64,000 nucleotides of DNA from Lineus longissimus. Its lineage: Eukaryota > Nemertea > Pilidiophora > Heteronemertea > Lineidae. The translations under genes were made by a program, and so were the position numbers. The notes under the pieces are model-generated. The model had not been told where the DNA came from and searched no databases. It saw only the letters and a list, made by a program, of their open reading frames with translations. Below are positions 19,861-31,764 of the stretch, piece by piece (the stretch's first letter is position 1; each line of letters opens with the position of its first letter). The stretch lies in assembly GCF_910592395.1 (NCBI RefSeq), contig NC_088314.1, positions 20,232,070 to 20,296,069 on the forward strand, written 5' to 3'.

Positions 19861-22800
19861 TTACTCATGTTTACTCACGTGATTTGGTCCGCCCAACATG
19901 GCTACCAATAATTGACTTCTGCCGCCTACGTCATCAAACATGTGACCATCTTCATCCGGGTACCTCTTCTTCTTTTCTTCAATATAATTCCTGGACCTAC
20001 CTATGCAAGTAAGTATTTTCTTCGCGGAAAATCGATAAAAAAAGTTCAAACGCAGAGAATTGTGTATGCGTATGTTTGTATGTGTGTATTTATTATATGT
20101 GTGTGTTTCAGTATGAACAGTACATCCTTACACGCAGGGAGAAATTATAGTAACCAAAAGTAGCGGACTACTTTTGGTTACTGAATCGAAGTGTTCGATT
20201 CTAACCATAGGCCTAAGTTGATCCTTGTTTTAAGCCTATATCCGTGATAACCCATTTACTTACCGCATCATACATACGCACAGACTCACCTGAAAAGAGT
20301 TAAAAGAATTTGGGGAGAACATCAGGCCACGAGTTTTCTTGTACCCCGAGTTTTCTTGTACTCATATAACGGTGTCCGATCAAAGACCAAATTATTTCAG
20401 CATTTATTCCTACGCGATATCGCTCATGCAAAAATCTCCAAGTAACAATCTGTACATACACAAACTAATACATGTACATCCAATTCAGTGTTCGCTCTCA
20501 ATATGTCGGAGCACTGAAAAGATATCTGCAATTTTCCCCAGATGACTGCGCTAAAATTTGGCATCACAAATTTTTGTTTTTTGTAAAATGGGCCTTTATC
20601 CTAGCTTACCTGACTTGGCCTTTCCCCCTGGTGCAGCAGCCCCTGGAGACGAGAGAGCAAAGAAGAACATTAATGGCAACACTAAGGGCTGAGCTTGTCA
20701 TTTGCATTCGTGACATTCGACGGGTAGAAATTAAGACTCGCCCAGAATTCGACACTAATGCTATAATGTTTTCCATATCGAACTGGCCAAAGGCACTTAG
20801 CTGAGCTCAGGAATGTGACCAGATCACATTTGTGACTCGCTCTACCAAAACTAGGCGCTTGTCGCATCTGAACTTGACAGGTTGATACGGACTTGTTGTT
20901 CATTTCCCTATTGTAGACCTTTTGTGAAATCTATTACAAACTGATTTGGTCACATTTCACAAAAGGTCTACAATAGGGAAATGAACAACAAGTCCGTATC
21001 AACCTGTTAAGTTCAGAGGCGACAAGCGCCTAGTTTTGGTAGAGCGGGTCACATTTACCAAAAGATAGTGGTGTTGCACAACACTAGATTATCCTCAGAG
21101 TATAGGCTTAACCAATGCTTCTTCACGGTGTCAATTACTAAAGCCGGTCAACTATGACACCGGCGGCCCCAGCTGTGTATCATTACTATTTCTAATCACA
21201 CTACTTAGTATTACAGATAATATAGTGAAAAGAGGTCAGCCAAGTACATTTGGCAAGATCTATCTGAAAAACACTGTGGTAAGGCCATGACGGGGGGGGG
21301 GGGGCGTAGAGGCTTAGTCATGGCGACAGAATACAATCTTACCTCCTTTACATGAGTAATTGATGTCCAAGTACTTGAAGGTGCCATGGCAAATGTCGCC
21401 AAACAGAGAATTTGTTGCATGCAGGTTGCAGCTGCTCTTTCCGTTGCAGAGCTTCTTGGTGTGTGGGAAGCTCTTCGTGTCTTTGCACTTGGTGTTCTTC
21501 GTTTGGGCGGCCGGCTTGCCTTTGGAGCAAATCGTGGTAGACGTACGCCCATAGTTGCTCGAGATAATGTTAATCACCTGACCGCTGGGGCAGGTAATTT
21601 TGCCACGTTTGTGCTCGCAAATCTTTAGGTTTTTGCCCCCTGAAAATTACACGTGCCATGCAAAGGTCGCCAGGAATATAATCGAAGGGGCAAATGAAGC
21701 ACCGTCCTCTCTCTCTCTTTGAGAGATTGGCTCCAAAACATACCCTAACACCCACTGCGACAAAAAGTGTGGTACTGCGATTTACGCATTTAACCAGACT
21801 CACGTCCTGTTGAAACATACATACTTAGGTCATACACACAGCACGCGATTTCGAAATCTTCAATCAACTATGTGTACATGCACAAGCTTATATCCAATTG
21901 ATTTTTCATTCCCAATATTTCATAGCTAAAATATCGGAGCACTGAAAAGATATGTGACCCACCATGGCAAAATGAGTCGTATGTCTCACAGAAGATGAGC
22001 CTAAAATGAGACCAGGACATAATTGAAGAAATTGATATACTCAGATTTCACACAATGCAGACGATAGTGAAATGAACAACCAGTCCGTCTCAACCAGTCC
22101 GTCTCAACCAGTCAAGCTCGGAGCGACATGCCACTCCTTTTGCCATGGCAGGTTGAAATTTTCCTCAGGTGACATTAAGTGACTCAGCTAAATTTGTTCA
22201 GTCAGTTTAAGGAACCTTTTATAAGGTGCCGCATCTCACTGCGATGCACTCTCTCGCATGCGGCAGCGCTACATTTTGTCGCGCCTCACTGAACTCAAAC
22301 AATGAAAAAAAATCGCATGCGTTGTGAAATTCGTACGAAATCCGCGTTTTATATTTCTGCTGCGAAATCACGTCAAAGCCACTCTGCAAATTATATTTTC
22401 GCAATGGAGCGTGCCATTTGACATGTTTATAATAACAATGTGACGCGATCCCTCACCTGTTTTACTCTTTGGTTTTGGTTGGGTTGCTTTTTTCGCTTGT
22501 TTCACGTAGAAATGGTAGTCTTTGTTATGCGTCATGGTTAGGGTAGGACAGGCATAATGTTTTAACCAACAGTCGCTATGTTTGCCCTTGTATATGAAGA
22601 GGAAGGCAAGGCACCCCATGCGCTTGTTACATTCATTAACACAGTGTTGTTTGTCCGTGACCCAGCCCATGTGTTTGATGTCTCGGCCAAAGCAGTCACC
22701 AATGCGATGAGTGTAGCCGGGGATTTGCACATCTGAAATGTAAATGAATATACAGACTAGGATCCGTGAGGTCAGACAAAAATGGACGTTTAAGATTAAG

Positions 22801-24533
22801 TATTGCCCGAATAATTCTTGATATATCTCGACACCCTTCTTTTCTGAGTAACATTTGAAGCAATGGAAGTTACAGTTGGCTGGTTTTTGCCATTTGCTAT
22901 AATCAAACATATATTTGAAGTAAATTTGATGACATATTCTTCTCAAGTTACCATAATGATAAACCACAAATGCTATCTGAGAATTTGTTCTGAAGTCGTT
23001 TTCTAAACCAATCTATGCAGAAATACCCTCGTCAGACGTTAAGTGTCAAATTTTCGCGCGTGTTCGATTTTTTGATTTTCATGTATTTCGTGAATAAATT
23101 CGCTTTATTCGCTTAGACAAAAATTATGATCCGATGATATATCGTAATCTGCCAAAATAACAATTCTTGACTCCGACTTTTTTTGCTAAATGTTCGTGAA
23201 ACATCATAATACAGAGGCGCAAATATGTACTCACCGCTTCCAGAGATAATAACGAAGTGGAGATATTCGGGAGTTTTCGCAAATCCCCCGAAATGCCAAA
23301 GTGAAAGCCTATCCCATTGTTCTACCTCCTGATAACGACGTCGAACTATGGGATAGGCGTTCACGCGGACGTTTCGGGTGCTTTGTTTGTATCGCGAAAC
23401 ACCGAAATGATACATTGAGATCAAGACGTTACAGAATAAACTTACTTGTTAAAGGTTTTTTCTTAGCCCAGAGCCACCCATTCACACCTCCGCCTGAGAA
23501 GAAGTGAGAAAAATAAAATAAAGCACTTATGTAATTACAGCTACAGTCAAACAGAAGATCATAGTTTCTCAGAACTGACGCCAGAAAACATCCTGGAAAA
23601 ATGTCCTCTGATTACCAACCGAGGGGAAGCATCGCCGGTGCCCACATCTCTCCAAGAAAAGCTATAGGGAACGGAGACAGATTTGCGTTATACTGCCACG
23701 TTTTTGAGGACCAATAGTGTACCGTAAAACTTTGACCAGTCGAACGCGAAGAAGAAGAAGAAGAACTAAGGAAAGTAAGAAAGGAAGAACAACATACAGT
23801 AACTTCGACACCGTGTTTGATGAGAATTACATTTTGTGACATATTACATTGACTCCCAACCCCAACTCCAATATCCCAATGAGAAGACCTGGCTCCATTT
23901 GCCACGGCCAAACAGGAAGAGATCAAAATGTACGTAAGTATCACTAAACAACCGTCACCAATGGCAAGGCTTGGAGCTTGCTCCTACTCGCCTTCTCACA
24001 AAACGTTGTCAATGATGTCAAAGAAAAACACATCATAACTCGAAGAAGTGACATGTGTCACAAATTCAGTCTTTCATTTCTTATTTGACCGCATACCTCG
24101 CAGTTGAAAAAAAAACAGGCCGAGCCAAATTTAATATTCGGTCTATTGTCTTTAAACAAAGCCCGCTCGCACCAACGCCTAAATTCCCATTCTTCTATAT
24201 GCAGTTTTATCAAATTATCGGGGCAAATCTTGATGACATGGACCCCCATGAAACTTTTCATGGTGGTCGCTGCACAAGCTCGCACGGCATTAACTGTGTA
24301 TTATGTACGGTCTGTTTTGTGCATTCTCCACTTCACTGATAAATTTAATCTGAATATACTTCTAGACATTAATCATATGAAAATGAATAAATAAATGAAT
24401 TGTTGAGTCTGTGGTGTTGGATTGGCTTAGTTTTCCATCACGTTTTCATGAAAGCATTTTGTGACTTACCGTTTTTTGACGATGCGATTACGAGTAACCC
24501 AATAGAAAGGATTGTAATCCTCGTCAATGCCAT
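19861..24533 (-). CDS. Secreted lectin: PAN-like domain plus SUEL galactose-binding domain
   Basis: Exons on the minus strand are 24533-24470, 22732-22457, 21639-21343, 20642-20610 and probably 20000-19861. Every junction is phase 1 and the total is 269 residues. Exon 1 encodes a signal peptide (MALTRITILSIGLLVIASS) behind a 5' untranslated splice acceptor. Exon 2 is a Cys-rich PAN/apple-like module (about residues 22-113: GDCFGRDIKHMGW, CVNECNKRMGCLAF, SDCWLKHYAC). Exon 3 is a SUEL-type lectin domain (about 114-212). It has CPSGQVINIISSNYGR, matching the family's G-x-I-x-I-x-x-A-x-Y-G-R motif, then CNGKSSC and GTFKYLDINYSC. Known SUEL domains bind galactose or rhamnose. Exon 4 adds 11 small residues (AAAPGGKAKS). 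The last exon is basic and less certain; if it is wrong, the protein ends about 11 codons past the SUEL exon (GGKIVFCRHD). Likely an extracellular soluble lectin. Confidence 0.7.
20784..21260 (+). repeat. MITE family A copy split by another element
   Basis: The left part, 20784-20830 (TGGCCAAAGGCACTTAG to AGATCACATTT), and the right part, from about 21050 (CACATTTACCAAAAGATAG) to 21260 (AAGTACATTTGGCAAGATC), form one family A element interrupted by the hairpin at about 20831-21049. It lies in an intron of the lectin gene. Confidence 0.85.
20831..21049. mobile_element. Nested foldback (hairpin) transposon
   Basis: A nearly perfect inverted repeat of about 100 bases per arm: the left arm starts GTGACTCGCTCTACC and the right ends GGTAGAGCGGGTCAC, with a short central loop near CTATTACAAACTGATTTGG. 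It sits inside a MITE. The site allows two readings: an 8-base target duplication TCACATTT, or a 4-base ATTT with the GTGAC ends counted in the element. A decayed relative (AACCAGTCCGTCTCAACCAG) is near 22075-22115. Confidence 0.9.
21285..21304. repeat. Poly-G run
   Basis: A run of about 14 G within GACGGGG...GCGTAGAGG. It may cause assembly or polymerase slippage and can form a G-quadruplex. Confidence 0.8.
23269..23400. repeat. Hairpin MITE family C, copy 2
   Basis: Starts GGGAGTTTTCGCAAATCCCC and ends GTATCGCGAAAC. The inner arms are GCCTATCCCATTGTTC and GAACTATGGGATAGGC. It lies in an intron of the lectin gene. Confidence 0.8.
23564..23766 (+). mobile_element. Non-LTR retrotransposon 3' tail, copy 2
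   Basis: Aligns with the copy at 8824 (GTTTCTCAGAACTGACGCC, TGTCCTCTGATTACCAACCG) and ends in a GAA microsatellite (about 23751-23766), the simple-repeat 3' end typical of such elements. It is broken by substitutions. Confidence 0.65.
24130..24270 (+). repeat. Dispersed repeat family D, copy 1
   Basis: Shares GCCCGCTCGCACC, CCTAAATTCCCATT, TTCTAC and a GATGACATGGACCCCCATGAAAC segment with copies at 31765, 33880 and 39185. Non-coding; the termini are not clear. Confidence 0.7.
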
Positions 24534-24823
24534 GATTCTGAAGAAAAAAGAAATCAACTAATATGATAATGCGAACAAAGCCATAAGTATTAGCATTCTC
24601 GCGACGCCATGAAAATATACTGGATCAAGATGCTCAATGAGCATCAGAGACAAACGCCGGCATTAGCGCTTAACTGAGCGTTATCTGCTGAACTTAAAAC
24701 GTATTTCGTGACCGTGGTTACTGAAATGAGATTGTATTGTTCTGATATTGAACGGACAACCGAGGCTATTATAAAAAAACATTCAGCAACGAAAACTGCA
24801 ATAGATTACTTTATCAAACTTAC

Positions 24824-25016
24824 CTAAATGTTTGGGTCCTATCAGCAATGCTTCTTGCTCGCTAACGTTGCGGGACCACTGCGTCATCTCATCAAATGTG
24901 ATCACACTTATATTGGATATATGTAAGTGGTCATCGAAACCAAACTCTTGTGGTGTCGAGAACACTAATTTGATGAGCCACCTGCTGTTACTGCCACAGT
25001 GTAATGTAAAGTACAC
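24824..25016 (-). CDS. Possible isolated exon, unknown product
   Basis: The minus strand has acceptor GGCATAG, a 193-base open frame (VYFTLHCGSNSRWLIKLVF, later ISNISVITFDEMTQWSRNV) and a strong donor gtaagt. It enters in phase 0 and leaves in phase 1. It cannot splice to the lectin signal exon because that hits a stop, but it could splice in frame to the PAN-like exon at 22732. I do not recognise the domain. It may be an alternative upstream exon of the lectin gene or part of another gene. Confidence 0.3.
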
Positions 25017-25244
25017 CTATGCCAATATCAACAAAGTAGGTATGGTTGACCCCGATATGGACAAAAATATCATGGGTTTCATTGCAAACGGCTCCAAGTT
25101 GGTTTTATAATGCCTTTTTGAAAAACATTCGTATGACTTTCGATACCCGATGGACATAAATCCATGACTTATTCACGCTGGCGAAACGAGGTAAAAGTTG
25201 AGTAACATCATCTTGATTGCAAACATTATGGCAAGTGTATTGTA

Positions 25245-25395
25245 CGCGCCGGTCACCGATCCGAAGGTTGACCGCGCTCAACGTTGCTTAACGTTGCTTA
25301 ACTTCCACTCTGGGGCCAATGCGCCAACCACTGGGCCATTCCCTCATGGCCGGCGGGTTAAGCCGTGCCATATACCTGGGAAAACTATACAGCAA
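25245..25395 (-). repeat. 5S rRNA-like SINE or pseudogene
   Basis: The minus strand reads GGAAGTTAAGCAACG, then GAGCGCGGTCAACCTTCGGA, TCGGTGACCGGCGCGTACAA and TAC. This follows the internal control region of 5S rRNA (GAAGCTAAGCAGGGTC, then TTGGATGGGAGACCGC). A 12-base stretch (AACGTTAAGCAA) is duplicated. Upstream lies a tRNA-like A box (TGGCCCAGTGGTTGGCGC). It is too diverged to be a working 5S gene. Confidence 0.55.
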
Positions 25396-27073
25396 GTATC
25401 GATATACGTACTTGAAATATAATAATGGACACTATAAGCACATTGGGGAGAATTTATACTTGGTCAATCTCGCGAAACCTCTTCAAATCAGGTGAGTTGT
25501 TGCAACCAATTAAATAATCTTGCAAATGTCCATCCGCTAGCAACATATCAGCAACCTTCACTCATCCGAGCAGTCGTCCCGAACATAATTGGGATATGCA
25601 AAGGTAGCCGCATGCGCCGGCAGTGGCAATGGGCCATTGGCATTCCAAAGTGCAGATGATCATTTTGAATATCGGACACTGCCCACCAATCGAGAGCACT
25701 TTTACTCCCGAATGAAATCAATACGGATAATGACTTGACAGGACGGCCTGTTCTCATTTGTTTCAAGTGCATCATATTTTGTAAATTGGAATCAATTGAT
25801 CGATAATGGTCCAAACCTTGCACTTTGAGATTACTTGATGGCTTTTAGCAGCTCTCTTTAAAGTGCAAGCGGCCGTCCCTCGGCAAAATGGCCTTCCAGA
25901 AATCCTGGGAACACCTGCACGCTATTCGTCTCATAACAAACTCCTATACTACATCTTCATGGCACGAAACGCTCTTTACGTGATACTAAAGTCTTTTTCT
26001 ATTGTCGTTGATACTTGATTTAACCAATTATCTTGAAGAAAATACTCCTTTGAGGATTTCGAATCAGCTCGCCAGAATGATATTGGAATAAGATCCATTC
26101 CAGCCAGATGCAGTTTAACTTTAGGGCAAAATAATCACAAAACGACTTTCCAGTTTTGATATCTAATGGCATTTTGTAACTTAGTGTACACTGACGTGAA
26201 TGGGAAGTACAGAATTTTTCCTGCCCTGTCGTTAAACGATTGTTGGCTAGGGAGAAGATGGTCGTCAGACTACGATCGTATCATTGGAAGCATTTATTGC
26301 CTTGACTGCTCGAAAACAGGGGCCGAGGGGGGGGGGCGGTAGATGTTAGACGACGAAAAGAAAATGTCCCAGTTATAAGATGCACTGTTCACTTTTCATG
26401 CGTGATATGAAGAACGAACAAGTCATCAAAGAGCGGGCTACATACGATTCACGATGTCACTTTTCACCCTCACGCCGTGTTCTCAAGCCTAAGCTAGTTA
26501 ACTCGTGACAAGTGAATCATGACCATTCACAACGTGAATCATATGTAACATCGCCCTGAGACGTTAACATTTTTGCATGGACGTTTCTGTACAGGATCGA
26601 GCAATATAAGATATAAGTCGTCGGCGTTCTTTAAACATCAGTGTTATTCATACAACAGTGCTATCAAAAACATTTGGTACAAAACGATGTGAATCGACAG
26701 TGGCTTGCAATGTGAGACTACCGTGCAGATCACCACAGCATTGCCAAAACATATTCATGAGTGCGAACCTGAAAAATGATTGTTGAGTTTGTCTTTTATT
26801 TACACTTTATTCGGGCATCTGAGAATCGTCAGTTGATTAGAAGTTGAAAACCTGTATGTGACAAACATGAAGTATTCGGTCAGTCCGGTGCAATGTTTCT
26901 TTAAAGCCGCCCCGCTTCTTAGTGCCTCCCCTCTTCGCGAATAGAGTGCAGTTTAGTTATGCTGTACACTTTGCAACGTCGTGGTGGTGTCTAACGAACT
27001 GGATGCCGTGAACTAACCAAGTATGAGGAGTTACGCTAAACTAGCACGGGTAGTGCTGGTGTTCCTCTCCTTA
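25396..27073. other. Intergenic region
   Basis: Only a MITE family B copy and a short G run near 26328-26338 are recognisable. One 91-codon open frame on the minus strand (25548-25823) has no motif and no matching splice partners, so I do not call it a gene. Confidence 0.4.
26384..26548 (+). repeat. MITE family B copy 2
   Basis: Core CATGCGTGATATGAAGAACG through ATACGATTCACGATGTCAC to AACGTGAATCATATG. Intergenic, upstream of no obvious promoter. Confidence 0.8.
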
Positions 27074-30000
27074 TCACCGAAATATTGGCAAGGACTGCGG
27101 CCGGTTTACCTCCGCCACTGGTATTCTATCACCAGCCCAAGGCCTGCAATGAAACAAGTTATTTTGATTTCAATTGATTAATCAATACATTTAGCAGAGC
27201 CTGGAGATATTTAGGTTCACGTTGTCGATTGTCATGTTTCGCTTGTCACGAGTTAACTGACTCAGGCTTGAAAACACGACGTGAGGGTGAAGGTGACATC
27301 GAGAATCGTATGCAGCCCGCTCTTTGGAAATGACTTGTTCGTTCTTCATGTCACTCATGAAAAGTGAACATTGACACGGTACATGTGAACTTGCTAACAT
27401 CATGCCAGGGAAAGTCTCTAGTGTTAATACGATCGGCAAGCAGAAATATGAAGTCAATGTACACACCTGTAATACATCCTCGGAGCATCTTTGATATTGA
27501 CTGACTGGAACACCTGGAAATATCAAATCATCAAAGTTATGTACAATATTCTAATACGATAATACGAGTGAATTAATACTATTGAAAAATCCACTGCAAA
27601 TAGTTCGGGTCGATCCTCTTCGGCATCACCAGATGATGCGGTTGTGCTGATTTACTTACAGGGACCGTAGACCGGCTCCGAGGTTGCTCTCGTTCCTCCA
27701 CGCTCTCTGTACTTCCGGATTTTCTCGACAACCGACTGTTTTTCTCAGAGGCATATTGATATGTTTGCCGCAACGCCTTCATTTTCAAATCGTTCTTTAG
27801 CTTCTCTGAAATACAAGATTCTGAAAATGTGTGACTGCTTCAAGAATGTGAGATTGCTTCAAGTATGTGTGATTGCTTAAAGAATGGGTGATTGCTTCAG
27901 GAATGGGTGATTGCTACAAGAATGTGTGATTGCTTTAAGCTTTGCTGCCTGCTCGTTTTCATCGACTTCTCAGTGCATAATGTGTCATATACTGCTGCTA
28001 CATGGAGTGACATCTGTGATATCTGTGGGAGGTTCCTTATCGCGGCGTCTAATTTACTTGGGGCGATAACGCCAAGATGGATTTAGCACCAAGTGACAAG
28101 TGCTACATTTGTCTTAAACAGCCAGGTCCATGCTTACCGATGGACTCCTCGGCAGTCCGAGGGCGAAGAGCAAACTGTCGAACTACGTCACCATATTCAC
28201 CACGCCGCCTAGTGGCGCCATCAGAATCATAATCAGTAATGGCGGTCGTTCCGCACCGCCATGGCCGTTTGACTGTTTCCGATTCTTGGGATGGTTGAAG
28301 GAATTTCATGGGCGAAACAAAACCATTTGTTGCTGAAAGTACATTGAAGACTGCGATTATATAGAGTATGTAACCTGTCACTGCTCTCTTTTCATGCGTG
28401 ACATGGATAACGAACAAGTCATTGCCACCTATGGAAAGCCGCGACAGATCTCAATGGACTTCTCCTGCATTTCTCTACTGACCTTTGTTACTCTTCGTTG
28501 GCCCATTGCTGTTGTCTGGCCTCACATCTACGTGAACGACAATGTGAGGTATGTTCAGCGAGAATAGAAACCGTTGGAAAAAGTCCATGATGTTTGGATG
28601 TTTGAAGCTGGTCACATCCAAAAAATAACGGCATTCTGGGTTCGTCTTTGTCGCCTTGAAAGAAAAAGTTTATACTATCCTGACTTGAAAACGACGGATG
28701 ATCCAAGACCTCTCATATCACAAATCTTTTTACTCCGGCCTAAGGGGTGCATTTTGGCCTTCAAAAGCTCAAAAACCTTAATCTGAGGCTGGTGTTATAT
28801 AGGGTTCACGTTGTCACTTGTCATGATTCACTTGTCACGAGTTAACTGACTCAGGCTTGAAAACACATCGTGAGGGTGAAAGGTGTTATCGTGAATCTTA
28901 TGTAGCCCACTCTTTGGAAATGACTTGTTCGTTCTTCACGTCACGCATGAAAGTGGACAGTGACACGTTACATGTGAAAACGTGAACGCTAATCGCGGCC
29001 AAAGAGTGTACAAAGCCATACACGTTACGATACGCTTGGAAGGTTGCTCTTGGATACAATTGAAGACGTACCACTTCGTGATCTGTATTTGTCTTCTTTA
29101 CTTCATCTCCAACAGAGTGATTGTTGACCATGCTAAGATCCTGGAAACAAAATAGAAATAGGGTATTAGTAGTGACGGGACAGTTCAAATGTATCGAAAA
29201 ACTGGATGATTTACGACGCTCTTATCCCTCGCACTTTTGATGGCCACAACCATGATGTTTTCGAACTTACATCATTTTTGTCCAGGCTGCCCCTCAGTAT
29301 TAACGCACACAGGTGTTTTCTATTGAGCTTTATTGCTTGATGAAGGTCTCTGAGAGCCTGGAATAGAAATTAAATAAAAATAAGTGGAAACAAAAACGCC
29401 ACCCCCTGGACCTATTCTTACTTAAAGGGGGACGCAGGGGGGCGAACTGCTCATCTAGAGAGGTGGTCTTCAGGTGACGAGTTTACACAGTTCGAGGATC
29501 GGGTCGTGTTTTGTTCAGCGATGATTGTCTTCCCCATGCACACAGGCCTGTTGCATATGTACTGTGAGATCTGTTACATTCTCCGTCTTCTCCATACATG
29601 TTCCCTTTTTGCTCAACTGACATATTTATTATTTATCTTTCTTGGGGTTTTATTTAGGCCCGATTATTGAATAGATTATGAAGAAAACCTCACCTCCTTA
29701 TCTTTGTCTTCAGAACTTCTAACCAAGGCACGAATACAAAACACGTCCTAAAAAAAATCAAAATAATTTTTTTTAATTCGACCATTTTTGATTTTTGATT
29801 TTTTTTTCTGGTTTTTAGAAGGTCATGTTTGTTTTTGTAAAACTGTTTTTAAAAATTCCTGATAAAGGTTAGCATTACCAGCTACTGTTTATTAATCAAC
29901 TTACGGGATTTTTGTTATCCAGAATTACCGCATTTTCAGCATCATTACCAGCGTGACGGAAATCCCCTGAAATATATGAGCTTGTGTATTAGGCCGTGGG

Positions 30001-31404
30001 CTAAGTCAACAAATTAGCGGGCAATGAGAAGTACACGTAGTTGCTTTTGGGTAATACGAGGGTGCTTATTTCAAAAATGAATTTTTCCTGCATATAAAGT
30101 GGCACATTACCTCAGAAACGGGACCTTTGAAACGGCCTGATGATCCAAAAGTAGAGGTCAAAATTTGTTATCAAACATGGGTATCAAAATGAAGGTCTAT
30201 AAGAGTTCTTGAACAAGGCTTAGTTTTTGGCCCTCTTGACGAACCCCGGGACCCCATGGCGGGTCAAAAATGACAAATGTGGTACCTTTGCCCCCCTTTC
30301 AGTTCACGAACTTCGTGGGCACGACATGTGGATAAAACAGCTCTATTTGACAGTACACCGTACCTATTCTCGCATAAGCAAACGCTCTCCTGGCGAAGAC
30401 TGGCGTCATTAGACAGGAATTGGCAAAGCAACCTGCAGCACAGCCATTCTTTGGCGAGCCGATGGCATCGAGGGACTTGGTGTAATGTCGGACGGCCTTT
30501 CTGTCTTCGCCGAGTTGTTGTAGGGCCCAGCCAAGATGGAAGTGGACTTCGTACAGCTACAAGTGCAAGGAGAGTTCATTACTTTCGAATGTATTAAGGA
30601 CACCAAGATGTTGACGCTGATGGATGTTGCACTTATAGCGTGAGCGTGATAATGAATCAGGTATGACACTAGGTTGACTCCAAAGATTGTTAGCACCAGA
30701 GACAACTGTTTTATATGTCATCGAAACAATTGAAACGTTGTACTCACCAATAGCCCATAACCCGACCGCGGTACGTAATTTGGAGGGAAGTTTTCCCTGG
30801 TGATCATTAGTGCCAGTCGGCGATAACATTGGACGGCCTGAATGAAAAAACGAAGTTACTGTAAGTTAATCATCAAATGTTCAGTCCGAGCCAAGCCACT
30901 ATTCACTGTCATTATACTCCGATGTCACAAGTGACCGCAAATGTGCGATATCCAATATCACCTCAAAAACCTTTCTTCAGAACTCTCAGCACTCTTTAGA
31001 TCAGCAACATACACAAATCTGTGTCCCTCCTTGAAGTCATACAGTGACCGTTCAAACCAATCCCGTTCCCAAAATACTATGTAACTATAAGTTCTCAATT
31101 TCAGACAAGGAGGGGTAATAGGGTCAGCTATAGAACCTTCTGGCGGCGATGACCTTTTTGGGGAATTTGTCAGGGATAGTGCAACTGAGCCAGACGGGAC
31201 AAGGGAGGTCTGATAATTATTTTGAGAAGGTCTGAAATCTAACCACACACGATGCCTCACCTTGGACCAATGTCTCGCTCTTTCGTGTATAACAGCGTGC
31301 TTTAACAACTCCGTAGCGGCAGTATTCAACTCCGTGTAATTGCTGAACGGCATCTTACTAAATCTACCTCTCCGGAAATGTGGATCAACAATATACGTAG
31401 CCAT
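27074..31404 (-). CDS. Tetratricopeptide-repeat protein, family not identified
   Basis: Twelve exons join without a frame break into 524 residues: 31404-31015, 30837-30748, 30556-30364, 29966-29905, 29747-29694, 29357-29271, 29140-29072, 28654-28483, 28332-28138, 27805-27660, 27513-27467, 27143-27074. Residues about 115-310 are TPR helices: DFKEGHRF, then AVQCYRRLALMITREN; HFHLGWALQQLGEDRKAVRH; RRAFAYARIGDFRHAGNDAE; ALRDLHQAIKLNRKHLCALI. The C-terminal third is polar with a basic coiled stretch (EKLKNDLKMKALRQTYQYAS) and ends MYYRPWAGDRIPVAEV near the stop. There is no signal peptide, so it is probably cytoplasmic. TPR proteins act as scaffolds; the partner is unknown. For exon 1 I chose the donor at 31014 because it alone keeps phase with exon 2; a second donor at 30961 would break the frame. 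It is unlike its secreted neighbours. Confidence 0.68.
27210..27392 (-). repeat. MITE family B copy 3
   Basis: Inverted copy in the last TPR-gene intron, starting AGGTTCACGTTGTCGATTG and ending ACGGTACATGTGAAC. Confidence 0.8.
28358..28425 (+). repeat. MITE family B copy 4 (5' fragment)
   Basis: Only the left third remains: TATATAGAGTATGTAACCTG to GGATAACGAACAAGTCATT. It lies in an intron of the TPR gene. Confidence 0.75.
28797..29000 (-). repeat. MITE family B copy 5
   Basis: A long inverted copy, TATAGGGTTCACGTTGTCAC to TGTGAAAACGTGAACGC, followed by TAATCGCGGCC. It preserves most of both termini and lies in an intron of the TPR gene. Confidence 0.85.
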
Positions 31405-31764
31405 GGGCGTCTTCGGGAATCTCGTATTGTATCAATGTATTTTTGTTTGTCCTATTGAAAGTTTGGTGAGAAAGAATTCCCCGTTCGAATTGTTCTGTCC
31501 TGCAATATATTTATGTATTTATCAGTCTTGTTTACTTTTTAGATCAGAGCGATTGGCCCATTGCAGATTTATCTGAGACGAATTATTCGCCTCCGCGTTT
31601 ACTTTTTCAGACTGTCAATATTGTACTCTGGCTGTACTCTCTCCTACCGGCTGCAGATGATTTGGAATATTTTGCAGAAAACTGAAAGTAAACAGAAAGT
31701 TATTGATGACAAATAATCTGATCACCAATATCATGTACTTCCTAATTGCCCAGTTAACGAATTC

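Noticed and set aside
25548-25823. 91-codon open frame on the minus strand
   Set aside because: No acceptor or donor gives a consistent phase with nearby exons and the sequence shows no domain.
30962-31014. Longer exon 1 of the TPR gene ending at the 30961 donor
   Set aside because: It leaves phase 2 and hits a stop in the next exon; the donor at 31014 keeps the TPR frame open.
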